NCBI GenBank assembly: GCA_030248065.1
Contig: JASAMV010005522.1
Location: 1-64,000, forward strand
Origin: Rhynchonema sp. JSB1_4
Lineage: Eukaryota; Nematoda; Chromadorea; Monhysterida; Xyalidae
Length of the DNA stretch: 64,000 bases
Direction of reading: 5' to 3'
The translations under genes were made by a program, and so were the position numbers. Positions within the stretch are counted from its first letter, which is position 1, and each line of letters begins with the position of its first letter. Shown one piece after another: positions 46,272 through 58,390 of the stretch. The notes below the pieces were generated by a model. It had not been told where the DNA came from, ran no database searches, and saw nothing but the letters and a program-made list of their open reading frames with translations.

Positions 46272-47472
46272 CGAAAGAGCAGGGGATGAAAGGGCAGGAA
46301 ATCGGACGAGCGCAGCTGGTGCGACAGGCTCGTTACGTGAGTTCGGAAATGGAGACCGGACGTACGCATGTTCGTGAGAGATACCAGTCCGAGTCAGAGT
46401 CGATCAGAGAGAACGTGACGAACATGTACTACATAGAAGAGCTCTATGAGTACCAGATACGTCAGGTATCGTGGCAAGAGGATTGGTTGAATGAGCCCAA
46501 GTTCGCTGAACCTTGGCAGCTGCATGAAGAAGTGGTTGACATCGTGTTCACCACACATCGATACATTGACCATCTGTTGAAATGGTTGTTTGCAGGGGAG
46601 CTACCCCATGATCGCTTGCTTGCTGCCAGAATTTCGGAGTATTTGAATGTGAATTCGTTGTCCTATGAACCTTGGTGCGAGTTTGGAGACCGGTACTCTA
46701 CCGAGGCTCGCGGATTGTTTGAGATCGAGAACGCACGGTCACCGAGATCCGCCAAGACGCGTCAACTACTTGACAAGTGGGGCGAGATACTCGATACCCG
46801 AGTGCCGATACGAGTGCTACCAAATGGAGACCGCCACAGTCCGGGCATGCCACTGCAAGAGGGTTCCGAACCCGTGACTTGTGGATTATACAACGATATG
46901 TGTCGGAATAAGGACCCGATGTTGTCCATGCCGAATGTGCTTGAGAATGCGCTCAGAGAACGCACACGGTATTTCGACCTACCCGAACTGGACTACCCAG
47001 GACAGTCGCACACCGTCAGTGTGTCGATGCGTATAGTGCCAGTCGGAAAGACGCAATACTTGTGGCATGATGCCTCAGTTGAAGAGTGTATGAGCAGCCA
47101 ACAGGATGAAGCACGCTGTGGCACGCCTGAAGTGCTACTGGAGGTCCCAACCAAACTGAACAGAAACGTGAGTACGACGTACTGTACGAACCGATCGTGA
47201 AGTGTGTGTATTTCGAACCGGAGGGAGAATTGAGGATGGCTGGCTACAATCTCCGATTGGGTCATTTCGAAGGGGATGTGAAACGCCCGTCGATAATGTC
47301 TATTCCGGTGGAACTCGTTCTGTCGTCTAGACCCGACGGAAGAATAGTAACAGCTGTTATGCGTGGTGGTTCTTTGAACACCGAACAGCACGGAACCCGC
47401 ACCACTTATGTATCCTATGCACTCATGTGCAACACTACACAAAGTGCTGGCACATGCGCATGCGTCCATTAA
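46208..47472 (+). pseudogene. Unrecognised protein, second frame (right arm), one-base deletion
   Basis: Same protein as 33,273-34,538. After 330 codons the frame shifts at about 47,130, where the right arm has CCTGAAGTGC and the left CCTGAAAGTGC; the remaining 90 codons (47,197-47,472) continue in another frame to VH and stop. One amino-acid change (Glu to Gly near 46,598) also separates the copies. Upstream, it overlaps the first frame by 64 nt in -1 phase, as in the left arm. Confidence 0.6.
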
Positions 47473-47622
47473 CCGCCTGCGGCTGGTCTTTGGCCTGGTT
47501 TGGCTTTATGTTCCGTTGTTTATGAAAGTTATCAGAATATTATGAATGCACAATGTTCAAAGCATCAACACACAACGAATGATTGCGAACAACCAACCAC
47601 CTTGAAAAAATCTTTTATATGC

Positions 47623-47877
47623 GGCCAACATTCGGCTGGGGTATTAGATATTCAAAAACCCAACAAAAGAGTGTGCAGCTGATCGGCTGATACTTGTTGC
47701 GTGTGAGCAGCTGCCGATTTCTGCAAAAGCCCACAAAACGCGCAATCGTCTGCAAGATACGTTCAAACTTTACAGCTTTAGATGCCCTACCAGCAAAACG
47801 AAGTAAAGCAAACAACATGAAATTTAGCAAAAATGACATTCTTGAACAAATTTTTTCAAATTTTCGATCACAACTTA
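47623..47877 (-). repeat. Terminal segment S of right arm
   Basis: Reverse complement of 32,868-33,122 with at most a few changes. Confidence 0.88.
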
Positions 47878-47881
47878 TTCC

Positions 47882-48357
47882 CCTTGGGGTGATCTAAATA
47901 GAACTTTTTACGCAAAAATTTATAGTTTAGGTCATGTTAGCTAATTTTTTGAGAAAAATCACACATGAGCATATCCGCACATTTAAGCGCCAGTCTGCAC
48001 GTCTGTGTGCAGCATTGCCGAAAATGATATGCATATTTGTGAGAATTGTTTTATGTGGCGTTTGAGAGGGAAACACTACCCAAATAGATGTGCAAAGTCA
48101 TTTTAGTCAATTCCTAAGCACCACAGAATCATAGTTCAAAACATCAAAATTGCTAAATTGACGAAACTGCGACCTGACCATTGGGTGTGATACCTTGAAA
48201 TATAGAGGACTGCAGCGTAGGTCTCATGAGAGTTTTTTGCATATCAATGTTAGTCTCATCCATCGGTCACATAAAAACAGGGGGTCAGAATTTTTGTGGA
48301 CAAAAGCTGCAGGTCCTACCGTGGCCAAGCTCTTTAACATGCTAGGACTGTTAACTT
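47882..48357. other. Unassigned flank of palindrome
   Basis: No gene or repeat recognised; the first bases CCCCTTGGGG are a small palindrome. Confidence 0.5.
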
Positions 48358-48360
48358 TTA

Positions 48361-48510
48361 GGGTTCGACCTGATCAACTCGAAACCCGAACATGCGAAAC
48401 ATTTTCTCTCGTGAATCATGTGCACTGGCGCTGGGCGTTTCATGCTGCATATGCAGGTTCAACCAAAAATGTTTCGTATGTTCGGGTTTCGGGTCTATCT
48501 GGGCGAGCCC
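48361..48510. mobile_element. 150-bp GGGCTCG MITE, TTA duplication
   Basis: TTA at 48,358-48,360 and 48,511-48,513; internal deletion form of 38,863-39,156. The following 48,514-48,841 is unassigned. Confidence 0.82.
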
Positions 48511-48841
48511 TTATTAATTTTTGTTCAAAAATGACCACAGCCTCTATAGTTTTTAACATGCACATCACCCCTATTTTTGGTGGATTTTCGCACGAAGTTC
48601 GGGTGCACGAAAGAAACGGTGCAAGATCGCGTGCGTGTGTGCGTGCGCTGTGCTCTGTGTGGGTGGCGAGTGGATAACGTGTGCTGGTACCTGCCTGATA
48701 CAGCAGACAGACAGGCTTGTAGCGTCCAACCGAGGGTGCAAGCAGAACACAGCAATTTTTTAAGAAAACACCAAGAAAAATAGGAAAGGACTATACTTTC
48801 GCCGTTCGATTACGGCCAAGGGACAAACAATCAATTTTTGC

Positions 48842-49140
48842 CTGCGATTAGATAAATGCGAAATGCGGAAATTGGTGAGCAGATAAATGCGGAATGGCAA
48901 ACTTCTGCATTCCGCATTCCGCGTTTATCTGCTCACCTTTGCGGAGTGGTGCGTGTTGGGTGACGATGACAACTTCCAGCGTGCTGACCTCAAATATTGC
49001 GTGTTAACGCAAACAGCAACTGAGATGTTTGACAAAAGCATTAATTTACTAGGCAGGAATTCAAAACTCCGCAAAGGTGAGCAAATAAACACGGAATCCG
49101 GAATGCAGAAATTTGCCATTCCGCATTTATCTAATCGCAG
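48842..49140. mobile_element. 299-bp TIR element with GATAAATGCGGAATG units
   Basis: CTGCGATTAGATAAATGCG and its complement form the ends, with further internal inverted copies of GCGGAATG...GAGCAGATAAA. No target duplication is clear. Confidence 0.72.
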
Positions 49141-49571
49141 CCTCAAAGTGGCATTTTCAGAAAGGCGCCTTATTGATCTTAAACTCCTTTTGAGATTCGC
49201 GTTCGATATACAGTATGACTCAGGTTGATATGTACCGGGAATGACACACATGCTTCTGGTGTGGTGACAACGAACTTCACACTGGCACTGACTGACAACA
49301 ACCAAGACCAAATTAACGTATTAAAAGTTGCAAAAGCGAGTTACCTATAATTACTCCAATGATATTTATGGTGCTGTCGTCGGTTACCAAATTCGCGACC
49401 GTGCTTGAGTTTGGATATGGATCTGGGAATCCCCCTATTTGAACTCCCACCACATCCCTGTTTGAATACAGATGCAGCAGCTGTACCTTTGGTGGCCTCT
49501 GTGCATGCACCAGGATCGTTGCTGAAAAAGGAAAACGCTGCTGCAATTGAAAATGTTTTAGGGACAGTCAG

Positions 49572-49871
49572 GGCGCGTGTGGTCATATCGAGAAACGGGA
49601 ATGAACATTTTTTATGACCAAACTTGTTTTCTCGCTTCCGGATATAACAACAGGCACGTCAGGAAACAAGAAACGGGACTGAAACAAAACATTTTCTGCT
49701 GCAGGCACGTTTTGGTACGTAACAGCCGTTGACTGCTCAGATTTCACACAATTTGTTTTGTTCGCAGTCCCGTTTTCCGATGTGCGCGTAGTCATATCGA
49801 GAAACGGGACAGAGAAACTTGGACATAAGAAAAAATATTTCTTACCGTTTCCTGATATGATAGCACGCGCC
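49572..49871. mobile_element. 300-bp TIR element with CATATCGAGAAACGGGA repeats
   Basis: Ends GGCGCGTG and CACGCGCC; GTCATATCGAGAAACGGGA occurs at 49,582 and 49,790. Noncoding. Bases 49,141-49,571 are unassigned. Confidence 0.6.
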
Positions 49872-49878
49872 TTAAGGA

Positions 49879-50010
49879 CTAACTATACTCCGTTCTCTCA
49901 GAGAACAAAGAACAAATTCTCGCGCGCTGATTGGCTGTTCAGTTCAGTTCAGGACCAATCAGCGCGCGAGAATTTGTTCTTTGTTCTCTGAGAGAACGAA
50001 GTATAGTTAG
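49879..50010. mobile_element. 132-bp near-perfect hairpin element
   Basis: CTAACTATACTCCGTTCTC starts a stem of about 58 bp, mirrored at 49,950-50,010, around a short loop with a TTCAG triplet repeat. One mismatch noted. Confidence 0.8.
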
Positions 50011-50071
50011 GCCTTTAGACCACACAATTCCTAGTGCGGTGACTCATTTTAATTTGGTATATAGCAAGTTT

Positions 50072-53000
50072 ACCTGATGTCGCACCTATGTATTATTGAA
50101 AAAAGGGCGTGAAAACGCGCTCGGCGAAAAAAAGGGCGTCGAAACGCCCTGGACTACTGTAAGCTGTACATGCGCGCTGTTTGCATAAAAAAGGGCGTAG
50201 ATTGGCGCCCACCTGATGTCGCACCTATGTATTATTGAAAAAAGGGCGTGAAAACGCGCTCGGCGAAAAAAAGGGCGTCGAAACGCCCTGGACTACTGTA
50301 AGCTGTACATGCGCGCTGTTTGCATAAAAATGGGCGTAGGTTGGCGCCCACCTGATGTCGCACCTATGTATTATTGAAAAAAGGGCGTGAAAACGCGCTC
50401 GGCGAAAAAAAGGGCGTCGAAACAACCTGGACTACTGTAAGCTGTACATGCGCGCTGTTTGCATAAAAATGGGCGTAGGTTGGCGCCCACCTGATGTCGC
50501 ACCTATGTATTATTGAAAAAAGGGAGTGAAAACGCGCTCGGCGAAAAAAGGGCGTCAAAACGCCCCAGACTACTGTAAGCTGTACATGCGCGCTGTTTGC
50601 ATAAAAATGGGCGTAGGTTGGCGCCCACCTGATGTTGCACCTATGTATTATTGAAAAAGGGAGTGAAAACGCGCTCGGCGAAAAAAGGGCGTCAAAACGC
50701 CCCAGACTACTGTAAGCTGTACACGCGCGCTGTTTGCATAAAAATGGGCGTAGGTTGGCGCCCACCTGATGTTGCACCTATGTATTATTGAAAAAGGGAG
50801 TGAAAACACGCTCGGCGAAAAAAAGGGAGTCAAAACGCCCCAGACTACTGTAAGCTGTACATGCGCGCTGTTTGCATAAAAATGGGCGTAGGTTGGCGCC
50901 CACCTGATGTTGCACCTATGTATTATTGAAAAAAGGGAGTGAAAACGCGCTCGGCGAAAAAAGGGCGTCAAAACGCCCCAGACTACTGTAAGCTGTACAT
51001 GCGCGCTGTTTGCATAAAAATGGGCGTAGGTTGGCGCCCACCTGACGTCGCACCTATGTATTATTGAAAAAAGGGCGTGAAAACGCGCTCGGCGAAAAAA
51101 AGGGCGTCGAAACAACGTGGACTACTGTAAGCTGTACATGCGCGCTGTTTGCATAAAAATGGGCGTAGGTTGGCGCCCACCTGATGTTGCACCTATGTAT
51201 TATTGAAAAAAGGGAGTGAAAACGCGCTCGGCGAAAAAAGGGCGTCAAAACGCCCCAGACTACTGTAAGCTGTACACGCGCGCTGTTTGCATAAAAATGG
51301 GCGTAGGTTGGCGCCCACCTGATGTCGCACCTATGTATTATTGAAAAAAGGGCGTGAAAACGCGCTCGGCGAAAAAAAGGGCGTCAAAACGCCCTAGACC
51401 ACTGTAAGCTGTACATGCGCGCTGTTTGCATAAAAAAGGGCGTAGGTTGGCGCCCACCTGATGTCGCACCTATGTATTATTGAAAAAAGGGCGTGAAAAC
51501 GCGCTCGGCGAAAAAAAGGGCGTCAAAACGCCCTAGACCACTGTAAGCTGTACATGCGCGCTGTTTGCATAAAAAAGGGCGTAGGTTGGCGCCCACCTGA
51601 TGTCGCACCTATGTATTATTGAAAAAAGGGCGTGAAAACGCGCTCGGCGAAAAAAAGGGCGTCAAAACGCCCTAGACCACTGTAAGCTGTACATGCGCGC
51701 TGTTTGCATAAAAAAGGGCGTAGGTTGGCGCCCACCTGATGTCGCACCTATGTATTATTGAAAAAAGGGCGTGAAAACGCGCTAGGCGAAAAAAGGGCGT
51801 CAAAACGCCCTAGACCACTGTAAGCTGTACATGCGCGCTGTTTGCATAAAAAAGGGCGTAGGTTGGCGCCCACCTGATGTCGCACCTATGTATTATTGAA
51901 AAAAGGGCGTGAAAACGCGCTCGGCGAAAAAAAGGGCGTCAAAACGCCCTAGACCACTGTAAGCTGTACATGCGCGCTGTTTGCATAAAAAAGGGCGTAG
52001 GTTGGCGCCCACCTGATGTCGCACCTATGTATTATTGAAAAAAGGGCGTGAAAACGCGCTCGGCGAAAAAAAGGGCGTCAAAACGCCCTAGACCACTGTA
52101 AGCTGTACATGCGCGCTGTTTGCATAAAAAAGGGCGTAGGTTGGCGCCCACCTGATGTCGCACCTATGTATTATTGAAAAAAGGGCGTGAAAACGCGCTC
52201 GGCGAAAAAAAGGGCGTCAAAACGCCCTAGACCACTGTAAGCTGTACATGCGCGCTGTTTGCATAAAAAAGGGCGTAGGTTGGCGCCCACCTGATGTCGC
52301 ACCTATGTATTATTGAAAAAAGGGCGTGAAAACGCGCTCGGCGAAAAAAAGGGCGTCAAAACGCCCTAGACCACTGTAAGCTGTACATGCGCGCTGTTTG
52401 CATAAAAAAGGGCGTAGGTTGGCGCCCACCTGATGTCGCACCTATGTATTATTGAAAAAAGGGCGTGAAAACGCGCTCGGCGAAAAAAAGGGCGTCAAAA
52501 CGCCCTAGACCACTGTAAGCTGTACATGCGCGCTGTTTGCATAAAAAAGGGCGTAGGTTGGCGCCCACCTGATGTCGCACCTATGTATTATTGAAAAAAG
52601 GGCGTGAAAACGCGCTAGGCGAAAAAAGGGCGTCAAAACGCCCTAGACCACTGTAAGCTGTACATGCGCGCTGTTTGCATAAAAAAGGGCGTAGGTTGGC
52701 GCCCACCTGATGTCGCACCTATGTATTATTGAAAAAAGGGCGTGAAAACGCGCTAGGCGAAAAAAGGGCGTCAAAACGCCCTAGACCACTGTAAGCTGTA
52801 CATGCGCGCTGTTTGCATAAAAAAGGGCGTAGGTTGGCGCCCACCTGATGTCGCACCTATGTATTATTGAAAAAAAGGAGTGAAAACGCGCTCGGCGAAA
52901 AAAAGGGCGTCAAAGCGCCCAGACTACTGCAAGCTGTACATGCGCGCTGTTTGCATAAAAATGGGCGTAGATTGGCGCCCACCTGATGTCGCACCTATGT

Positions 53001-53320
53001 ATTATTGAAAAAAGGAGTGAAAACGCGCTCGGCGAAAAAAAGGGCGTCAAAGCGCCCTAGACTACTGCAAGCTGTACATGCGCGCTGTTTGCATAAAAAT
53101 GGGCGTAGATTGGCGCCCACCTGATGTCGCACCTATGTATTATTGAAAAAAGGGAGTGAAAACGCGCTCGGCGAAAAAAAGGGCGTCAAAACGCCTTAGA
53201 CTACTGTAAGCTGTACAGGCGCGCTGTTTGCATAAAAAAGGGCGTAGGTTGGCGCCCACCTGGTGTTGCACCTATGTATTATTGAAAAAAGGGAGTGAAA
53301 ACGCGCTCGGCGAAAAAGCA
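50072..53320. repeat. 139-bp satellite array, about 23 units
   Basis: Unit starts recur at 50,072, 50,211, 50,350, 50,489 and so on, period 138-139 bp. Each contains ACCTGATGTCGCACCTATG, a GGGCGTC..AACGCCC inverted repeat and TGTACATGCGCGCTGTTTGC. Units from about 51,320 to 52,850 are almost identical; those on both sides vary (GGGAGTG, TGTTGCACC forms). Frames crossing it are repeat translations. Confidence 0.97.
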
Positions 53321-53735
53321 GGGTGGGGTTTCATACAACTTGCTGATCGGAATCGGATCGAACCAGTACTGCCTTGCATACGTGACTTTTTTGAATTAAG
53401 GGAAAGCAAGGACTTAAGTAACGCAAGTAGGCAGCCGCCAGATGTTATAAGGACTACCGCCCCTCCGACCTAAACTAAATAACTTTTAAGCTGGGCGATA
53501 TTAGTGGAAATAAAAATTTTCTTACATCCTCAATGCAAGAATCACGCGTGCGTGATATTTTGATAGTTTGATATCGCTCAAAGCAAACCCGCTCAATCCT
53601 GCATACAGTATTGTGTATTGTGATCCTGTATTCTACAGGGTGTTTTAGTTTTCCGTTTCTGTCTCTGTTTGCGCAGAGGGCTGATGCACCAGGTAATCGT
53701 AGCTCCACATGATCCCTGGCAATACTCTTTGCGGA
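53321..53735. other. Unassigned stretch after satellite
   Basis: Unique-looking sequence; no convincing frame or repeat. Confidence 0.5.
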
Positions 53736-54008
53736 TCTGGGCACGTTAATAAAATCACTGGTCGGCGTCAAATTCATGGCAACAAAGCTGCCATCCGAGA
53801 AGAGGTAGTTTGACGTCCAATTGATATGCGTGCTGGTTAATTTGATGACAACAGCGCAAACCACCACGCCCCCGGTGCTTAGGATTGGTACATTACTAGA
53901 TCACTGTCGTCGTCAAATTCATGCAACAAAGCTGCCATCCAAGAAAGAGAGTTACTCCAATTATATGCGCGCCGTTTATTTTACAACAGCGTAGAACCAC
54001 ACGCCCCC
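53736..54008. repeat. Diverged tandem duplication of about 140 bp
   Basis: GTCAAATTCATG.CAACAAAGCTGCCATCC occurs at about 53,767 and 53,911, each followed by a CCAATTRATATGCG phrase and CACGCCCCC. The stretch to 54,590 has no other feature. Confidence 0.65.
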
Positions 54009-54739
54009 ACATAAAAACCCACAGACCTGCACTCGGCGTCTACACCATTAACCTTCCGTCAGCGGAATTACGCAGCTCAGCGTCACTTTGTGACAGACCG
54101 ACTGTTGCAGGTGTCATTTTCAAGCTTCAGCCCTGTTCAGGCAGGTGATGTGCATGACATTCTCCTTAACATCAGCCAAAGCTTCCGTGCAACGTAACTG
54201 TGTGGACATCCCTGGAACCCCTGGGACCAGCCCTGGTCACCGCTTATAGCTTTAGAAAATACATGACAAACTTCCGCTTGTCAACAAAATATCAGACCTG
54301 ATACATGTCCAGCGTTCTTTAGACCGCTTGTATGACGGCACAAAGCGTTTCGTCATATCATTTTTGTCAAAAAGATATGTTTCTTCTTATTTTTGTATGG
54401 CGGAGGGAAACATTTCGCCGTCGAGCTTGATAAGATAAAGATGAAGATTTTGCAGATAAAATTGGGGATACGAAAATGAGAATGTTAGCGTGTGAATCAC
54501 AATTCAAATTTTTTATTTTTCGTGAAAAATTCGTTTTTTTCAAATATTTTTCCAGTGCTTAAGAACGTAATTTCGAAAAATGTTACAATTTAAGTGCAAA
54601 ATTTGTTCGAAGTAACGAGAGTGTTCTTGAAGTGTGTTGAAGTCGGTCGAAAACACCTGGTTTACACGCTTTTTGGCCCATTTGGGCCGGTTAATTTTCG
54701 TGCTCGAGCCAATTTTTCACTGAAATTGAAAAACGCATC

Positions 54740-54947
54740 AGTTTTGCATTACATTTTTTTGGCAAAATTGGAACAAAAAAAACCGATATTTTTCCGATCA
54801 AAAACCAAAAAGCTACCCACGGAAAAATAAATGGAAAAGTATTCGGGTCCGGGAAAAAAACGGTTTTTTATCGGTTTTTTTCGGGAAAAAACGATTTTTT
54901 CTTTTTTTGTTCTAAAAAACCGGTTTTTTTCCGCCTGCCAGTATAGG
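54740..54947. repeat. CTGGCAGGCGAAAAA family fragment
   Basis: Inverted relative of 59,555-59,745: shares TTTTTCCGATCAAAAACC, GGAAAAATAAATGGAAAAG and the end CGCCTGCCAGTATA. Confidence 0.7.
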
Positions 54948-55203
54948 GCTGAGTACTTACCTCTCACTCACAACTCCAAATCATACCTCTCACAAGCAAT
55001 TTTATACCTTTTTAAGGCAAATATCGATGTTTTTCGACCTTATTTTCCCAAACCCAAATCGATGCTCCGTGCGCAAACCCACCCATAATACCTATTTTTA
55101 GGCGATTTTCGGCAAAAATTTGGAAAAGTACTATTTTTACCACATTTTTTGGCCAAAATTGTATCACAAAAATGGTGTTTTCGCCTTTTTGGGTGACCAA
55201 AAT

Positions 55204-55609
55204 TGTAATGGTTGTTGCTTCTTGATTTGTCCGTGTTTACGGTGTGAGAGTTAGGTACTGTAGCTCTTTGGTTTGCCGCGTTGTGTACAAGATCAACAAT
55301 AAGTCTTTCCCGTTTTGATGTATTGATCAGCCGGTTAGTTGAGAGAGTCGGTAATGAATACAATAGGTTATGGTTCAATAGTTGTGATCCGATAATAGCA
55401 CAAGTGGTTAGTACCGTAGTATAAGCACCTGAGAAAGGAGACATGCAGTTAGCACCAATATAAAGGTACAGAAACACAGGAACTCTTATCAAGCAAAAGC
55501 ACTAATGACCCTTGGTCAACGAGAGAGAACTCACACTAACTTCTGAACTGCTTGCCAAGATCTACGCGAGCGCTGCTATGCGCTTACTAGGAAAAACTAA
55601 CTCGTTACA
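55204..55609 (-). repeat. LTR (3' side of minus-strand element)
   Basis: TGTAATGG to CGTTACA, 406 bp. Four substitutions from the other LTR, implying a recent insertion. Confidence 0.92.
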
Positions 55610-55610
55610 A

Positions 55611-55624
55611 CTCTCCTCCCCTTA
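55611..55624 (-). other. Polypurine tract
   Basis: CTCTCCTCCCCTT on the plus strand, a purine run on the element's strand, adjoining the 3' LTR. Confidence 0.65.
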
Positions 55625-56673
55625 GAAAAATAAGCTAAAAACAGATGTAAAAATCAAACAATCGGCAATGTGGGAAGAACTATCTCAAATAATCACACAC
55701 AAAACATGCACGATAGAAGTGCAAGAGAGTAACGAAACCAATCATGCATGACAATCATCGTTCTTTCTCAGACCACTGTTATGTGAATGTTTTAGTTTGC
55801 CCATTTTGATATGCGTTTGTGTAATCACTATTAACGTTGCAATATTCGCTCAAGGAATCAACCAGTAAAGCCGTCATAAAACACCTATGTCAAGTGTCAG
55901 TAAAATGATGAAAGGAATAAAACGTGACCCCAACTACCTGTGAGAGATGGCACAACCCCACACTCACATGAAAGGCGGTTCAAGAACTGATAAAGCCAGA
56001 AGTACAATACAAACACGAAGGAAGGACAGTAAACACAAGTTCGTTGTGTCAGCATCCATACAGAGTGAACAGTTATCATTTACACAGCAAAACAAACACT
56101 CACACAAGAATCACAAACGCATGAACTCACGCATGAACTACTGCCATCAGAGATAACCCAGATTCAAACATACTCAGGTCAGGGGTCAGTTATGTCAGAG
56201 CGTGGGTTTGCTCAAACTGACTCCTGATGATAACTATTTTCACATGTCAGAACCCACAATATTACTGCATAAACAATGAATATGATGCAGAATTACGGTA
56301 TTTGGGAAATCATCGTTCATTCACACTGCACATTTACGCATTCAAGCAAGTATATACAACATCAATTCAGGATTCAAGAATAAGATTCGCAACAAGATTC
56401 AAGTATACCACATCAAAACAGTCACATATACACCCAACAACAAGATTATAGCAGTTCATTCAAGATACAGTACGCATCGTCATGCAACTTGAATCAGGGA
56501 GAAACAAGCTTACATTCCAATGAAACTAATGTGACACTACAAACTACCATGTATTTGAATTCACACTCACTATCGCTGGTTTTTACACAGAGTGATGCAT
56601 GTGCGGCAGGCCAAACGCTGACTTATAACACTTCCCTACACTTACTCCGATGTTTACGGGACTCTCTGCATCA
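55625..56673 (-). other. Noncoding interior of gag-only element
   Basis: About 1 kb between gag and the 3' LTR with no pol motif in any frame. Confidence 0.6.
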
Positions 56674-57760
56674 CTAAAAGAACAGGATCTCCCGTTCCTC
56701 ATGTGCGCTGCTGAGCGTTTCGTGCTCTGAATCCGATTTTCGTGTCGCCTTGTCACCTTGTGAATCTTCAGGCTGATTCACGTCGTCATGCTCACGCACT
56801 AATTTGATCACGTTCATTCGATGTCTTGAACTGGTCGATTGTTCAGAACGCGACTGTGGGCGTGCACTGGGTGCGTCGTTGCGTGCCTTCCTACACATTC
56901 GCCGTACGTGGCCAATTTTGCCACATGGATTGCAAATTGGTTGGCCATCAGCAGTCCATGAGTACTGCTGTGGGCGTTTGGCATCATTTGTCGCGCCCTG
57001 ATCGTCGGCTGTTATGGCGGCCAGTCGGGCAACAATGCGCTCGATATCTTTTTGTGACCACTTCGACTGATCAAGTCTGTCACTGTCTGCTGTCTGCTGA
57101 TCACTGTCTGCTGCCAGGCAGAGACGAATGCTCACTCGTTTTCGCATCAAGAAAGTATATGCGTGCCGTTTCGGCACCGTCACGCGCATCACACAGCTGT
57201 TGGGCGGCTTCAGCCATGCGCGCATGCTTGTACAGTTCGTATGTCGACTCACTGTTGCTGACAGGGCTGAGCAGCACTGCCTGCATAAGTTTGACCGACA
57301 AACCGCACAAGAAGTACGACTTCAGAGCAATGTCACGGTCGTCTGACGACTTCGTTGGCCAGGCTCGACGCGCTAATTGTGACAAGTCTGAGTAGTATTG
57401 TGATAGCGGCTCATGTGCCTGCTGTTTTCGTGCAGACAACTGCAGTTCGTAATACAATGCCACGTTTGGTGGGCATAAGCGCTCAGTCAAATACGTGACC
57501 AACAACGTGAAATCACGTTTTATGCCGATCGGGCATGTCTGGTACTGGCTGACGTTGACAGCTTCTTGCGACAACTTGGCACCGAGCAAGTCAGCTCGTT
57601 GTTGAGATGTCAGCAAGGCAGCATTGGTCAGACGTGTGAACTCATCGATGTATTTCAACCAGTCATCATTCACTTCATACTGCTTCGCAATACCGAGCAG
57701 CGAGACCAGTGAACGTCGAGTGTCGACTTCAGGTTCGTGACCTTGTTCCAGTTCTAACAT
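56674..57760 (-). pseudogene. gag: Gypsy-type gag with one frame change
   Basis: ATG at 57,760 opens 219 codons of capsid-like helical sequence (WLKYIDEFTRLTNA; YYELQLSARKQQ; LSQYYSDLSQLARRAW, typical of retrotransposon gag). The frame ends at 57,101, but near 57,130 (a GCGAAAACGAG run) the coding pattern continues in the +1 frame into QKDIERIVARL and a zinc knuckle CNPCGKIGHVRRMC (about 56,930), ending at 56,674. Gag would form the particle and package RNA. The shift may be a mutation or a translational frameshift; I cannot tell. Confidence 0.8.
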
Positions 57761-58390
57761 ATTCGCACTTGCGACAGGTTTTCCTTGAGTGACTAATCAA
57801 AACTTAGCAGAACGCACCTACTGCTATGGAACACCAGCGATTCAGTATGACAGTCACTCGCAGACACACGCAAGTATTATACCCCACGTATTGGCACACT
57901 GACAATGCACGCAGGTTAGAACCCCAGGGACTTGAGGTGCTTAGTTGGTACAAATCCAATCGATCTACACTTCAGAAATCAATTACAGATGCCAAAATGT
58001 GCTGTAAATATCAGACAATCACGTGTTGTGTTCAGATTGGGCAATTCTACTTCGAAAGAATGGTCTGAGAAGGAACAGAAAACACAGCACAAACCACACA
58101 ATCACAGATGGCCAGTCTGTAGGTGCACAGGTGATGCTGGTCCGGTTCCCTTCTCCCCTTGCAAACGATCGACAGTTGCTCTCTTCGATGGATGATTTGT
58201 CGTAGCGACACGGATGCGATGGTTCGCCTTCACGTCAGCAGGTCGATTGAGTCAGAGCCTTGAATCGTCTATCCGGATAGCTTTGTAGTCGACAACGCTG
58301 AGACGTGGGTTGGAGTGAGCTCACAAGTTCCGTTGGGTTGTGGAGCAGCTGCAGTTCGATCGATGAAATGGGCTGGATTCGAGTCGAGTC

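Larger units (their letters stand above)
40803..47881 (-). repeat. Right arm of giant inverted repeat
   Basis: Reverse complement of 32,864-39,946. It ends CACAACTTATTC; the next bases (CCCCTTGGGG) do not match the left flank. It contains mirrored copies of every element in the left arm. Confidence 0.95.

Noticed and set aside
32864..47881. Palindrome as a read or assembly fold-back artefact
   Set aside because: Not excluded, but the 855-bp unique spacer, the arm-specific substitutions and indels, and the different outer flanks argue against a simple artefact.
50225..51248. Up to 155-codon frames on the minus strand
   Set aside because: Produced by the 139-bp satellite; they repeat every unit and have no other support.
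50072..53320. CRISPR array
   Set aside because: Units are contiguous 139-bp repeats with no unique spacers, in a eukaryotic context.
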